Positions 9,713-16,647 of a DNA stretch of 64,000 nucleotides are shown piece by piece. Source of the DNA: Methanococcus maripaludis C5 (GTDB lineage: Archaea; AGJL01; Methanococci; Methanococcales; Methanococcaceae). Each line of letters starts with the position of its first letter. Position 1 is the stretch's first letter. The position numbers and the translations under genes are program-made. The notes beneath the pieces are model-generated. The model saw nothing but the letters and a program-made list of their open reading frames with translations, had not been told where the DNA came from and made no database searches. The DNA lies in the NCBI RefSeq assembly GCF_000016125.1, contig NC_009135.1, forward strand, positions 1,716,762 to 1,780,761, in the 5' to 3' direction.

Positions 9713-9808
9713 TTTTAGTCCTGTTTAGCATTATCGGATTATTGTGGACTTCGAAGCTGAAAATATGAAAATATTCTCCCCAAACAGGACTAATATTTTC
9801 AGCTTTTC
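9713..9808 (+). ncRNA. Putative pseudoknot small RNA, copy 2
   Basis: About 95 nt. a is AGTCCTGTTT (9717-9726) and a' is AAACAGGACT (9782-9791), 10 exact pairs. b is AAGCTGAAAATAT (9754-9766) and b' is ATATTTTCAGCTT (9793-9805), 13 exact pairs. The a-b-a'-b' order and the GGATTATTGTGGAC loop (9736-9749) are kept from copy 1, while the connecting sequence has diverged. The outer pair of helix b differs compensatorily between copies (C-G in copy 1, T-A in copy 2). Ends in a short T tract. Function unknown. Confidence 0.6.
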
Positions 9809-9828
9809 TGAAATGCTTTTTTAAAATT

Positions 9829-9995
9829 TTACACGTTCAATACATTACAAGCACTGTTTTCTAAAAGCTCTTTAAGATCTTTTAACGAGTATATTTCTTT
9901 TGGAACATTCATTTTATTTTTAAGAGGAATTTCGATCTCAAATCTCAAAAATCTCGATTTTTATCGGGCCCCGAATAAACGTTTAATTTTTCTAT
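9829..9995 (-). pseudogene. Small gene with lost start codon and one-base deletion
   Basis: Reading down from 9995, ATA GAA AAA begins where ATG is expected, eight bases after the ribosome-like GGGAT. The frame reads as EKLNVYSGPDKNRDF before a stop. Adding one T to the T5 run near 9949-9953 joins it to LRFEIEIPLKNK and on to a stop at 9829, giving a 55-residue protein. An in-frame ATG at 9912 would give only 27 residues. Family not recognised. Two independent lesions argue for a dead gene. Confidence 0.5.
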
Positions 9996-10060
9996 TTTAT
10001 CCCAAATGCAATGATTTTTTATAGTTTCAAGCAAAGAAGTATGGTGGCGAGAAATCGCTA
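9987..10060 (-). repeat. Duplicated gene-start module, copy 1
   Basis: Read on the minus strand: CGATTTCTCGCC (10057-10046, self-complementary as GCGA-TTTC-TCGC), a TATA-like CTATAAAAAA (10024-10015), then TTTGGGATAAAATAGAAAAA (10006-9987), which contains a ribosome-like GGGAT and an ATA codon in place of ATG. It is the start region of the broken gene at 9829-9995. The same order and spacing recur about 142 bp away. Confidence 0.5.
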
Positions 10061-10077
10061 TATTGTCCACAACAATT

Positions 10078-10099
10078 CGATAAATTCAGGAATTTATCG
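10078..10099. repeat. 22-bp near-perfect palindrome between the duplicated modules
   Basis: CGATAAATTC (10078-10087), AG, then GAATTTATCG (10090-10099): ten exact pairs around a 2-bp centre. It could be a dimer binding site or a hairpin. No adjacent intact gene explains it. Confidence 0.5.
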
Positions 10100-10128
10100 T
10101 CACAATTTTCATTAAGTTTTTATCTCTT

Positions 10129-10201
10129 TTTTTCTATTTTATCCCAAACCTAATTACTTTTTATAATCCCGATTACAGAATATATATTGGCGAGAAATCG
10201 T
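10129..10201 (-). repeat. Duplicated gene-start module, copy 2
   Basis: Minus strand: CGATTTCTCGCC (10200-10189), TATAAAAA (near 10163-10156), then the same 20-mer as copy 1, TTTGGGATAAAATAGAAAAA (10148-10129). Palindrome-to-20-mer spacing is 40 nt against 39 in copy 1. Here too the codon after the ribosome-like site is ATA, and the frame closes after five codons. It appears to be an orphan 5' end. Confidence 0.5.
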
Positions 10202-10370
10202 CAAGCACTCTTCATAATGGCCCATATACTACCCTCGTATAAAGTAGTTAAAATAAACCCAATAAGTGTGTGAAATTACGATTTTTTTCTAAAAATTTCT
10301 TTTTTTGATAATTTTAATCATTTTATACGTATTTGTTGTAACTTTTTCGATCTTTACACGACCGAAAATG

Positions 10371-10421
10371 GCTTATATGCAAATTTTCAAAATTTGTATT
10401 ACCTGAGAATTATTTCTCAGG
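10371..10421 (+). promoter_or_regulatory. Promoter and hairpin leader before the 57-codon ORF
   Basis: CCGAAAATGG followed by CTTATATGC (about 10370-10381) resembles a BRE plus TATA box. The expected start, about 25 nt on, coincides with an 8-bp hairpin CCTGAGAA (10402-10409), loop TTAT, TTCTCAGG (10414-10421). The next translatable frame starts at 10488. Confidence 0.4.
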
Positions 10422-10487
10422 GTATTTGGGGGATTATAAGTGGCAGTGGTTTCAATATTTGGGACTGTTTATTTAGAGGGGATTTAA

Positions 10488-10661
10488 ATGGTCCTTAAAG
10501 TTTATTTTTTTAATGGGTTTCATACCTTTAGAACAGTTCAATTTTTGAGGGGATTTTGGATCTGTTCTGAAAATTTAACTTTTTTAAGTTTTAAAATCCA
10601 ATTTAGTGAATATACTAAATTAAAGGCACAAAAACCTACACAAATCAAATATATATTTTAA
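10488..10661 (+). CDS. Possible 57-residue protein of unknown function
   Basis: ATG at 10488 follows GGGGATTTAA, an acceptable ribosome site, and the frame runs 57 codons. The product is rich in Phe, Lys and aromatic residues (MVLKVYFFNGFHTF...), with no signal peptide, long membrane segment or known motif. A promoter-like element and a hairpin lie about 110 bp upstream. The composition is less acidic than the neighbouring proteins, so it may be chance. Confidence 0.35.
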   Translation: MVLKVYFFNGFHTFRTVQFLRGFWICSENLTFLSFKIQFSEYTKLKAQKPTQIKYIF

Positions 10662-11051
10662 AAACCACTTTTTTATTAAGTCCCGAATGTCCAGATGGAT
10701 CAGATGTTATAGGTTCAAGTTTCTGGATTTCGGGTTGCATGACCTCAATTTACATTTTCAGAGTTACGTTAAATTTGTGCCATTTAATGTATCAAATAAA
10801 CCTGAAACAACAGATCATTACCTCGAATACTCAAAATACCACTTTTTTTAAAATGCCGTATTACTTCTGTCCTAATTTCGCAGATCGGGGCAGAATTTTG
10901 AATTTTTTAAACAGATGATTCACTTCTAAAACTCTAGCAATGCCCGTATGCATTAGAATATGTCACCCTCAATGCTCTTTTATACTGTATTCACATTTCA
11001 TTTTCAAAATTTCTTTTTTATTTTTCCACAATTGAACCCTTAAATCATTGT

Positions 11052-11138
11052 TTAGACATCTTCATGAATAAAAACGTATTCAAGAGATTTTTCGTTTTCA
11101 ATCATGTAATTTTCGCATTGCGGACAGATAAAGTACAT
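11052..11138 (-). pseudogene. Remnant of a zinc-ribbon-like protein (CPQC)
   Basis: A minus-strand frame of 28 codons (MYFICPQCENYMIENEKS...) carries one CxxC motif and coding-like composition. It continues upstream without a start or ribosome site to a stop about ten codons earlier. The likeliest reading is the C-terminal fragment of a lost small metal-binding protein. Confidence 0.3.
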
Positions 11139-11307
11139 TTCAAGAGTGCCAGAAAGTATTTTGCAAAATTATTTATTAAAAGATTAAATTATTATATTTT
11201 TATTTACAGATGTGTATACATATGAATTTATTAAATTGGCCAAAGCAGGATTTAAATTAATTACTAGATATGCCACACACTGAAATTTAGATTAAAAGAG
11301 GGATATT

Positions 11308-11910
11308 TTGGATGATAAATTAAATGATCTAAAAATCGAACGCGACGACTATAAAAAAGTACTATATCGGTATTTAATACTTCTTTCGATCGGAATTAAC
11401 ATTGTTGGAGCACATTTGGTGCTTTTTTTAAATTTACCTGCTTATTTGGATAGTGTGGGAACAATTCTCGCCGCAATTTTGATGGGGCCAATAATTGGGG
11501 CAATTGTAGGTCTTGCAACACATTTTGGTTTAGGGGTAATCCTGGGGCCGGTTTATTTCCATTTTGCAATTGTAAATGGATTAATTGGACTTATTACGGG
11601 TTACATATTTGATAAATACCCCTTTAATTTAAAAACAGTTCTTGTAGCATCTGTCATTATTTCATTAATGGCTTCACTAATGGGGAATACCATAAGTTAC
11701 ATTGTATTTTCGGGAATTACTGGTGAATCAGTTGATATTTTAACAGAACATCTGTTAGAACTTGGTTTTAACTTGTTTACTGCTGTATACATATCGGGAT
11801 TTTTCTCAAATTTCTTGGATAAATTGATTTCATTTGCAATAGTGTTTTATGTAATAGTACTACTATGCGATAAATTCAAACTAAAAGAATTTGAAATATG
11901 TAGAAAATAA
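11308..11910 (+). CDS. ECF-transporter S-component-like membrane protein, copy 1
   Basis: 200 residues: a charged N-terminal ~20 residues, then about five or six hydrophobic segments. The stretch LPAYLDSVGTILAAILMGP followed by GAIVGLATHFGLG, and AIVNGLIGLITGYIFDKYPF, resemble substrate-binding S-components of energy-coupling-factor vitamin/metal importers. Start is TTG at 11308 after GAGGGATA. No EcfA or EcfT gene is in the window, so it would have to share a module elsewhere. The substrate is not predictable. A paralogue lies 920 bp downstream. Confidence 0.6.
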   Translation: MDDKLNDLKIERDDYKKVLYRYLILLSIGINIVGAHLVLFLNLPAYLDSVGTILAAILMGPIIGAIVGLATHFGLGVILGPVYFHFAIVNGLIGLITGYIFDKYPFNLKTVLVASVIISLMASLMGNTISYIVFSGITGESVDILTEHLLELGFNLFTAVYISGFFSNFLDKLISFAIVFYVIVLLCDKFKLKEFEICRK

Positions 11911-12831
11911 TTTTAAAATACTATTTTTAAATTTTAATTGAAAAAAGGGTTTTTATGTCACCCAGGGTAAAAGTGATATGAATTCACTGCTTTTCACGTG
12001 AGGGTATGTAAAAAGTGTCATGTAGTTATTCATATTGGGGTAAACTTTTTTTGAGGATTAGTAAAATTCATTATCGTTTGGATTATTGGGGACATAAAAA
12101 CATTATTGATATAGGGCATAAATAATATATAAAATATCATAATTTAATCGGAAACATAATGTATAAATAATGAGCAAAGTCGTTTCGCTTAAATGTCAGT
12201 AAATAATTCAAAAGGAATATAATTACATATAATCCTTTAATTTTGAAAATTACTCTTTTTAAAATGATTAACGGGTAAGTGTCTTAAGATATGTATATTA
12301 GATTTTTGGATCGCCCCATTTCTAAAATTTTAATTAAAAACATATTAGTATCGATCAGCGATAAAATAAATAGGGGACGTTTTTCCCCATAAATCCTGAA
12401 CAGACTATTCAAAATAGGGGGTAGTTTATGGATTTAATGTCGATTTTACATTTAATTAGGGGTAATTAAATTATTTTCGACAAAATTTTATTTGGGGGAG
12501 TTATTTCTCCCAGATATCTCCCTCGCAAATATTGTTACATACATAACCATCTACATAATTATTTGCGTAAATATCAGTCTATTTTAATCGGATGATTAAA
12601 AAAATTCTTATTTTAAAATGTTTTCACAGAGCAATGAAAATTACTCTTTTTAAATATTTAATAAAATCCACAATTAAACCTTTAAATTATATATACGATT
12701 TTAACATAGTGGTATGCATTTGATTTTAACATAGGGATCCGGGAATTTACAACATTTATATTTTTAAAATTGTGAACAGTTACATTATTCATATCTCTGA
12801 AACAAACAATGCTACTCAAGGAGGGATATTT
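11911..12831. other. 920-bp gene-free stretch between the two ECF-S-like paralogues
   Basis: No convincing gene. It contains a repeated 20-mer (12244-12263 and 12635-12654) and short G/C-rich hairpins: GGGG...CCCC at 12373-12388 and GGGAG...CTCCC at 12496-12511. GGATTATTGGGGAC, near 12078-12091, differs by one base from the conserved loop of the tandem RNAs but lacks their pairing arms. A TATA-like tract near 12685-12695 probably drives the downstream paralogue. A 21-codon minus-strand fragment around 12500-12570 (…GYVCNNICEGDIWEK) may be a gene remnant. Confidence 0.5.
12244..12654 (+). repeat. Direct repeat of a 20-mer (12244-12263 and 12635-12654)
   Basis: TGAAAATTACTCTTTTTAAA occurs twice in the same orientation, 391 bp apart, in the spacer between the ECF-S-like paralogues. 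It may be a leftover of the event that duplicated the genes. It is AT-rich, so chance cannot be wholly excluded. Confidence 0.4.
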
Positions 12832-13433
12832 TTGGACGGTAGATCGAAGGAGTTACAAAAAGACCGTGAAAACTATAAAAAAGTACTTTATCAGCATTTA
12901 ATAATTCTTTCTATCTGCATCAACATAATTGGGGTGGAGTTAGTTCCCATTTTGAATATTCCTACATTTTTAAATGCAGTTGGAACTATTTTTGCAGGGA
13001 TATTATTGGGCCCATTTGCGGGTGCACTGGTGGGACTTTTAACAAGTATTATTCTAGGTTTTTTTATAGATCCAGGATATTTTTATTTTACATTTGTCAG
13101 CGTAATGGTTGGATTTATTACAGGATATATTTTTAAAGAATATCCTTTTAACATAAAAACGGTTATCGGTGCATCGATCTTTATTTCGGTAATAACTGCA
13201 ATTGTCGGAAATACGATAAGTTATATGGCGCTTGGAGGCGTTGCTGGAGAACAAATTGATAAAGTAACTCAAATTTTAATTGAGAGGGATTTAACACATT
13301 CTTTGCAGTAAATATCACAGGATTTTTTGCAAATTTGTTTGATAAACTACTTTCATTTGTTTTGGTGTTTTTAGTAATTATAATAATGGATAAAAAAATA
13401 GATATGCAGGATTTTCAGATAAGGTGGAAATAA
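12832..13433 (+). pseudogene. ECF-S-like membrane protein, copy 2, frameshifted
   Basis: Start TTG at 12832 follows GGAGGGATA, as in copy 1. The first ~158 codons align along their whole length with copy 1 (KDRENYKKVLYQ against IERDDYKKVLYR; VGTIFAGILLGPFAGALVGL against VGTILAAILMGPIIGAIVGL). The frame ends at 13311. One base back it reads on as FFAVNITGFFANLFDKLLSFVL and stops at 13433, matching the copy 1 C-terminus (FTAVYISGFFSNFLDKLISFAI). A single lost A near 13291-13294 (TTTAACACA, where TTTAAACACA would stay in frame) explains it. Either a true pseudogene or a sequencing error. Confidence 0.75.
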
Positions 13434-13911
13434 AACTATTTTAAAATTTAAATCTAGCTATTTTAGTTTTAAGAAGTAAAATAAAGAAATTGTATCTCAA
13501 AGATTCTAAAAAGTCTTTTTAGATATATGTTATGTTTTTGCGAAGATAAATCGAAGCGATTGCAATATCGTTACGACCCAATTAAGAGGGTGTTTTTAAG
13601 TTCATTTTATTATTATGCAGTTTGTAGTAAATGCATGTCTTAATTCATTTGTATTGGAATTTCAGGGAAAATCTTGCAAATTCAGCAACGTTTTGAAATC
13701 CACATTCTTTATCCGTCCTTTTAAGTTCTTCTTCAGGGTTCCCAAAAAAGTAACTTTGAGCCATACTTATTCAAACTTTCAAAACTGCCTTTCTGTGTTA
13801 TAAGATTACTACTAAATTTGGATTAGTTCTGTTTCGCGTTGTATGTCAACAGAGTATCAAAAAGATAGTTATTAATGTAATTTCACCATTATAGAATTTG
13901 GTGAAATTTTA
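13434..13911. other. Spacer with a terminator-like hairpin and a gene fragment
   Basis: TCTAAAAA (13505-13512) and TTTTTAGA (13516-13523) form an 8-bp hairpin with a 3-nt loop just downstream of the broken ECF-S-like gene, probably its terminator. A 39-codon minus-strand frame lies at 13645-13764. A 62-codon plus-strand frame over the same bases (13615-13803) has no ribosome site. The remainder shows nothing recognisable. Confidence 0.5.
13645..13764 (-). pseudogene. Possible ribbon-helix-helix regulator remnant
   Basis: A 39-codon frame (MAQSYFFGNPEEELKR...) contains the pattern ELKRTDKECGFQNVAEFARFSL. This matches the helix-turn-helix spacing of CopG/NikR-type ribbon-helix-helix proteins, in which a 'GF.n.sEf.R.a' segment starts the second helix. 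There is no GGTGA-like ribosome site and a stop lies just upstream, so it may be truncated at the N-terminus. Function is inferred only from this short pattern. Confidence 0.35.
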
Positions 13912-14460
13912 ATGTTACTAAAAAGCTTACAAAAAACGGATATTGATTTATTTTATTTAGTAAATTCGGGAGTTAAAAACCCCTTTTTTGATTTTTTAAC
14001 CATTTTTATAAGTGACACAGTATACATTTATATTTTGTTAATTTCGTACTTTTCATTTAAAAATGATAGAAAAGTTTTAATCCAAGTTTTATTCGCAATG
14101 TTTCTTCTGTCTATCCTTGTATTTGCTGTAAAATACTGGATAAGCGAGCCAAGGCCTTATGAAATGCTTGAAGGAGTAATTCTTTTAAAAAACATGGGAA
14201 CGCAGCCATCCTTTCCAAGTGGGCATACAACAATTGCATTTGGATTTTGGATAATTTTTACAAGAAATATTAAAAATTCAATCAATTTAGATTCAAAAAA
14301 GTCATTTAAAATAATGCTGTTACTTTTATGGGCATTTTTGGTTGCATTTAGCAGAATTTACGTTGGAGTGCATTTCCCACACGATGTACTTGGAGGAATG
14401 CTTATTGGGGTAGTATTTGGATACATATTTATTAGATTTTCAGAAAAAATTATAAAATAA
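13912..14460 (+). CDS. PAP2-family membrane phosphatase
   Basis: 182 residues with about five membrane segments and all three PAP2 signatures: K74-x6-RP (81-82), PSGH (102-105) and SR(147-148)-x5-H154-x3-D158. Such enzymes hydrolyse lipid phosphates or isoprenyl diphosphates; in archaea they may recycle polyprenyl diphosphate carriers. GGTGA precedes the ATG by seven bases. Convergent with atwA, with 2 bp between the genes. Confidence 0.9.
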   Translation: MLLKSLQKTDIDLFYLVNSGVKNPFFDFLTIFISDTVYIYILLISYFSFKNDRKVLIQVLFAMFLLSILVFAVKYWISEPRPYEMLEGVILLKNMGTQPSFPSGHTTIAFGFWIIFTRNIKNSINLDSKKSFKIMLLLLWAFLVAFSRIYVGVHFPHDVLGGMLIGVVFGYIFIRFSEKIIK

Positions 14461-14462
14461 GT

Positions 14463-16112
14463 TTATTGATTCATAAACTTCGAATTACTTCTTTCAATGA
14501 ATTTTTCGCAGACTTCTTCTGGATTTCCATCCATCAAGAGTTTTCCTTCATCGATTAATATTGCACGATCGCTGATCTCTTTTATCAAGTCAACGTGGTG
14601 GCTTATCATAATAATTGTGGTTCCAACAGTATCATTTATCTTTTTGAGGTAATTTGAAACTTCTCTAAGTGTTAATGGATCCAAATCTCCAAATGGTTCG
14701 TCTAAAAGTAATATATCTGGTTCCAATACAAGCTGAAGTGCCATTGCAACTCTTACTTTTTCCCCACCACTCAATTCAGTTGGTTTTTTGTTCAAGGTTT
14801 CTCTATTCAAATCAAGCGCATCTAAAAGTTCATTTGCATCATATTCAACAGGTTTTGCAGGAAAAAGCTTTCTTACAACCATTTCAGAAATTCCAATTTT
14901 GTCAAGTTTGTTTCTCATTTCAGTTTCTGGAAGATCTAAAAGCTGGTAGAGTCCATCAACCATTTTTGGAGAAATTCCAAGTTCCGCAGCTTTTAATTTT
15001 GCGCTTTCAACGGTTTCAATACTTTTTACGCCAAGTCTGTATTTTAAAAGTTCATTTACCGTTAAATAATGTGCAAGGGAAAATTCTTGGTGCATAATTC
15101 CAATTTTCCTTCTTAAATTCATCCTGTCCCATCCAAAATCCAGTAAATCGATTCCTTCTAATTTAACTACTCCTTTGTCGGGTGATTCAAGGCCTGCAAG
15201 AAGTCTGAGTATTACGGATTTTCCGGTTCCACTTGGGCCAAGGATTGATAAAATCTCTTTTTCTTTAACTTCAAAAGATATATCTTTTAAATTCAGTGTT
15301 TCTCCACCATTTACAACGTAGTATCTTTTAGACGCATTTTCAACTTCTACAATAGTTTTTTCAGTAGGTTTAGATATTCTGCCGTATTTTTCAACCATAT
15401 CTTTTAAAAATTCGTCAACTACTTTTTCAGGAGTATCTTTCATTACTATTTTTCCGTTTTCAATTAAAATGCAAGATTTACACAAGTATTTATGAATTTC
15501 TGGAAGGTGTGAAGTTACAATGATCGTAACTCCTAATTTTTCATTGATATTTTTCAAAACATCTAAAAGAATCTGTTTTGATGCAGGACACGCCATTGTT
15601 GCAGGTTCATCGAGTAAAAGTACCCCGTCACCATTTTTCGCATAAATTTTTGCAATCTGCCTTCCCAAAATGAGTCTCTGTTTTTCCCCGCCACTTAGAA
15701 TGTTCGAGTAAGCATCCCTTTTATGTTCTAAACCAACCAATTTTAAAATTTCCGTGGCATCTTTCCTATATTCTTCCATTTCTTCTTCAACTGGAAGGCC
15801 TTCATCAGAATTGGTTCTAACTGCGTAGAGTTTTCTTATAATATTGTATATTGCAGGTTCTGCCCACAAAGCAAAATTTCTCTGAAGGTGAATTGCAGTA
15901 ATTTCCCTTAAATTTTCTGTTTTTCCAGAAACTTCGATTTTTCCTTCGTCAAAACTTTCAGTGCCCCGAAGTATCTTTATGAGAGTCGTTTTTCCAGCAC
16001 CGGATTTTCCGATAATGCCCAAGATATCCCCTTTTTTAACGTCAAAACTAACGTTATCAAGAGCAACCTTTTCTCCATACCGTTTTGTTAAATTCTCGAC
16101 TGTTACGGTCAT
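14463..16112 (-). CDS. atwA: Methyl-coenzyme M reductase activation component A2 (AtwA), double ABC ATPase
   Basis: 549 residues comprising two ABC ATPase domains without membrane segments. The first has Walker A GKSGAGKT, signature LSGGEKQR and Walker B LLLDEP. The second has GPSGTGKS, LSGGEKVR and ILLLDEPFGDLDP. This architecture is component A2, which uses ATP to help reduce and activate the nickel cofactor F430 of methyl-CoM reductase. Start ATG at 16112 follows GGTGAAATT; a longer frame to 16187 has no such site. Divergent from the ehb operon across a short spacer with a 20-bp palindrome. Confidence 0.9.
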   Translation of the reverse strand: MTVTVENLTKRYGEKVALDNVSFDVKKGDILGIIGKSGAGKTTLIKILRGTESFDEGKIEVSGKTENLREITAIHLQRNFALWAEPAIYNIIRKLYAVRTNSDEGLPVEEEMEEYRKDATEILKLVGLEHKRDAYSNILSGGEKQRLILGRQIAKIYAKNGDGVLLLDEPATMACPASKQILLDVLKNINEKLGVTIIVTSHLPEIHKYLCKSCILIENGKIVMKDTPEKVVDEFLKDMVEKYGRISKPTEKTIVEVENASKRYYVVNGGETLNLKDISFEVKEKEILSILGPSGTGKSVILRLLAGLESPDKGVVKLEGIDLLDFGWDRMNLRRKIGIMHQEFSLAHYLTVNELLKYRLGVKSIETVESAKLKAAELGISPKMVDGLYQLLDLPETEMRNKLDKIGISEMVVRKLFPAKPVEYDANELLDALDLNRETLNKKPTELSGGEKVRVAMALQLVLEPDILLLDEPFGDLDPLTLREVSNYLKKINDTVGTTIIMISHHVDLIKEISDRAILIDEGKLLMDGNPEEVCEKFIERSNSKFMNQ

Positions 16113-16181
16113 AATTTCACCAAAATTATCATGAACATAAATGTACCATAATCTATATATATTTAGTTTTTTAAAGGTATT

Positions 16182-16201
16182 TATCATTATAATTAATGAT
16201 A
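16182..16201. promoter_or_regulatory. 20-bp palindrome between atwA and the ehb operon
   Basis: TATCATTA (16182-16189), TAAT, TAATGATA (16194-16201) is perfectly symmetric. It lies about 64 bp before the first ehb start and about 70 bp before the atwA start, where it could affect both divergent promoters. A TATA-like tatatatattt (about 16155-16163) suits atwA on the minus strand. Regulator unknown. Confidence 0.5.
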
Positions 16202-16264
16202 GATTAAGAGGATTTTTAAATTTAACATTTTAAATCGAGTTTTTTGGTCCCTAACGGTGGTAAT

Positions 16265-16621
16265 ATGGATTTACAACTTGCTTCCTTTATAACTGCAGGT
16301 ATTTTAATTGTTATTGGGTTATACGGGACTTTCTTTGTTGATAATGTTCTTAAAAAAATTATCGCACTTTCTGCGCTTGGAAACGGTGTAAATTTGACAC
16401 TGATTGCCATAGGATACACTGGCGGAATAGTTCCTATAAAGGCACCAGAAATGGAATTTGCACTGTTTTCAACTCTTGCAAGCTATCCACTTCCTCAAGC
16501 GCTTGTTCTTACGAATATCGTTATTGAAGCTTCAATGCTCGCAATAATGCTCGGACTTTCAATAGTGTTCTACAAAAAATACAAAACACTAAAATCTTCA
16601 GAAATCTTGAAAGAAGACTAA
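16265..16621 (+). CDS. ehbE: Ehb hydrogenase membrane subunit, MrpC/NuoK-like
   Basis: 118 residues with three hydrophobic segments. The pattern GLYGTFFVDNVLKKIIALSALGNGVNLTLIAIG and PQALVLTNIVIEASMLAIMLGLSI is characteristic of MrpC/MnhC/NuoK subunits of ion-translocating complexes. It is the first gene of the ehb operon; GGTGG precedes the ATG. The energy-converting hydrogenase B membrane arm couples ion flow to ferredoxin reduction with H2. Subunit letter is by analogy with other methanogen ehb operons. Confidence 0.8.
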   Translation: MDLQLASFITAGILIVIGLYGTFFVDNVLKKIIALSALGNGVNLTLIAIGYTGGIVPIKAPEMEFALFSTLASYPLPQALVLTNIVIEASMLAIMLGLSIVFYKKYKTLKSSEILKED

Positions 16622-16647
16622 CGATTTAACTTTAAACGGTGAGCTCA

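Larger units (their letters stand above)
8675..11307. other. Gene-poor 2.6-kb stretch with decayed genes and repeated RNA-like elements
   Basis: No intact gene above 60 residues is convincing here. The stretch begins with an exact short palindrome (ATTCGGAA/TTCCGAAT about a single T) near 8733-8750. It then holds a frameshifted gene, two tandem small-RNA candidates, a second frameshifted gene, two copies of a minus-strand start module and a 57-codon ORF with its own promoter. It ends with fragments: a minus-strand frame at 10645-10740 (31 codons, starting MQPEIQKLEP) and a CPQC-bearing tail at 11052-11138. A possible hairpin (TTCTGTCC / GGGCAGAA, one G-U pair) lies near 10865-10894. This looks like a site of past insertion, duplication and decay. 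Confidence 0.6.

Noticed and set aside
10680..10745. tRNA-like GGTTCAAG with flanking CCCGAA/TTCGGG arms
   Set aside because: The arms form a hairpin, but there is no 7-bp acceptor stem, anticodon arm or CCA-compatible end. I find no tRNA or rRNA gene in the window.
13285..13311. Programmed frameshift in the second ECF-S-like gene
   Set aside because: No slippery heptamer or downstream structure is seen. A one-base deletion relative to the paralogue is the simpler explanation.
13615..13803. 62-codon plus-strand ORF
   Set aside because: No ribosome site. The opposite strand has a better coding pattern (a ribbon-helix-helix-like fragment).
8675..13911. CRISPR array or insertion sequence as the cause of the repeats
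   Set aside because: Repeats occur only twice, are not evenly spaced in a series, and no transposase, integrase or cas gene is visible on either strand.
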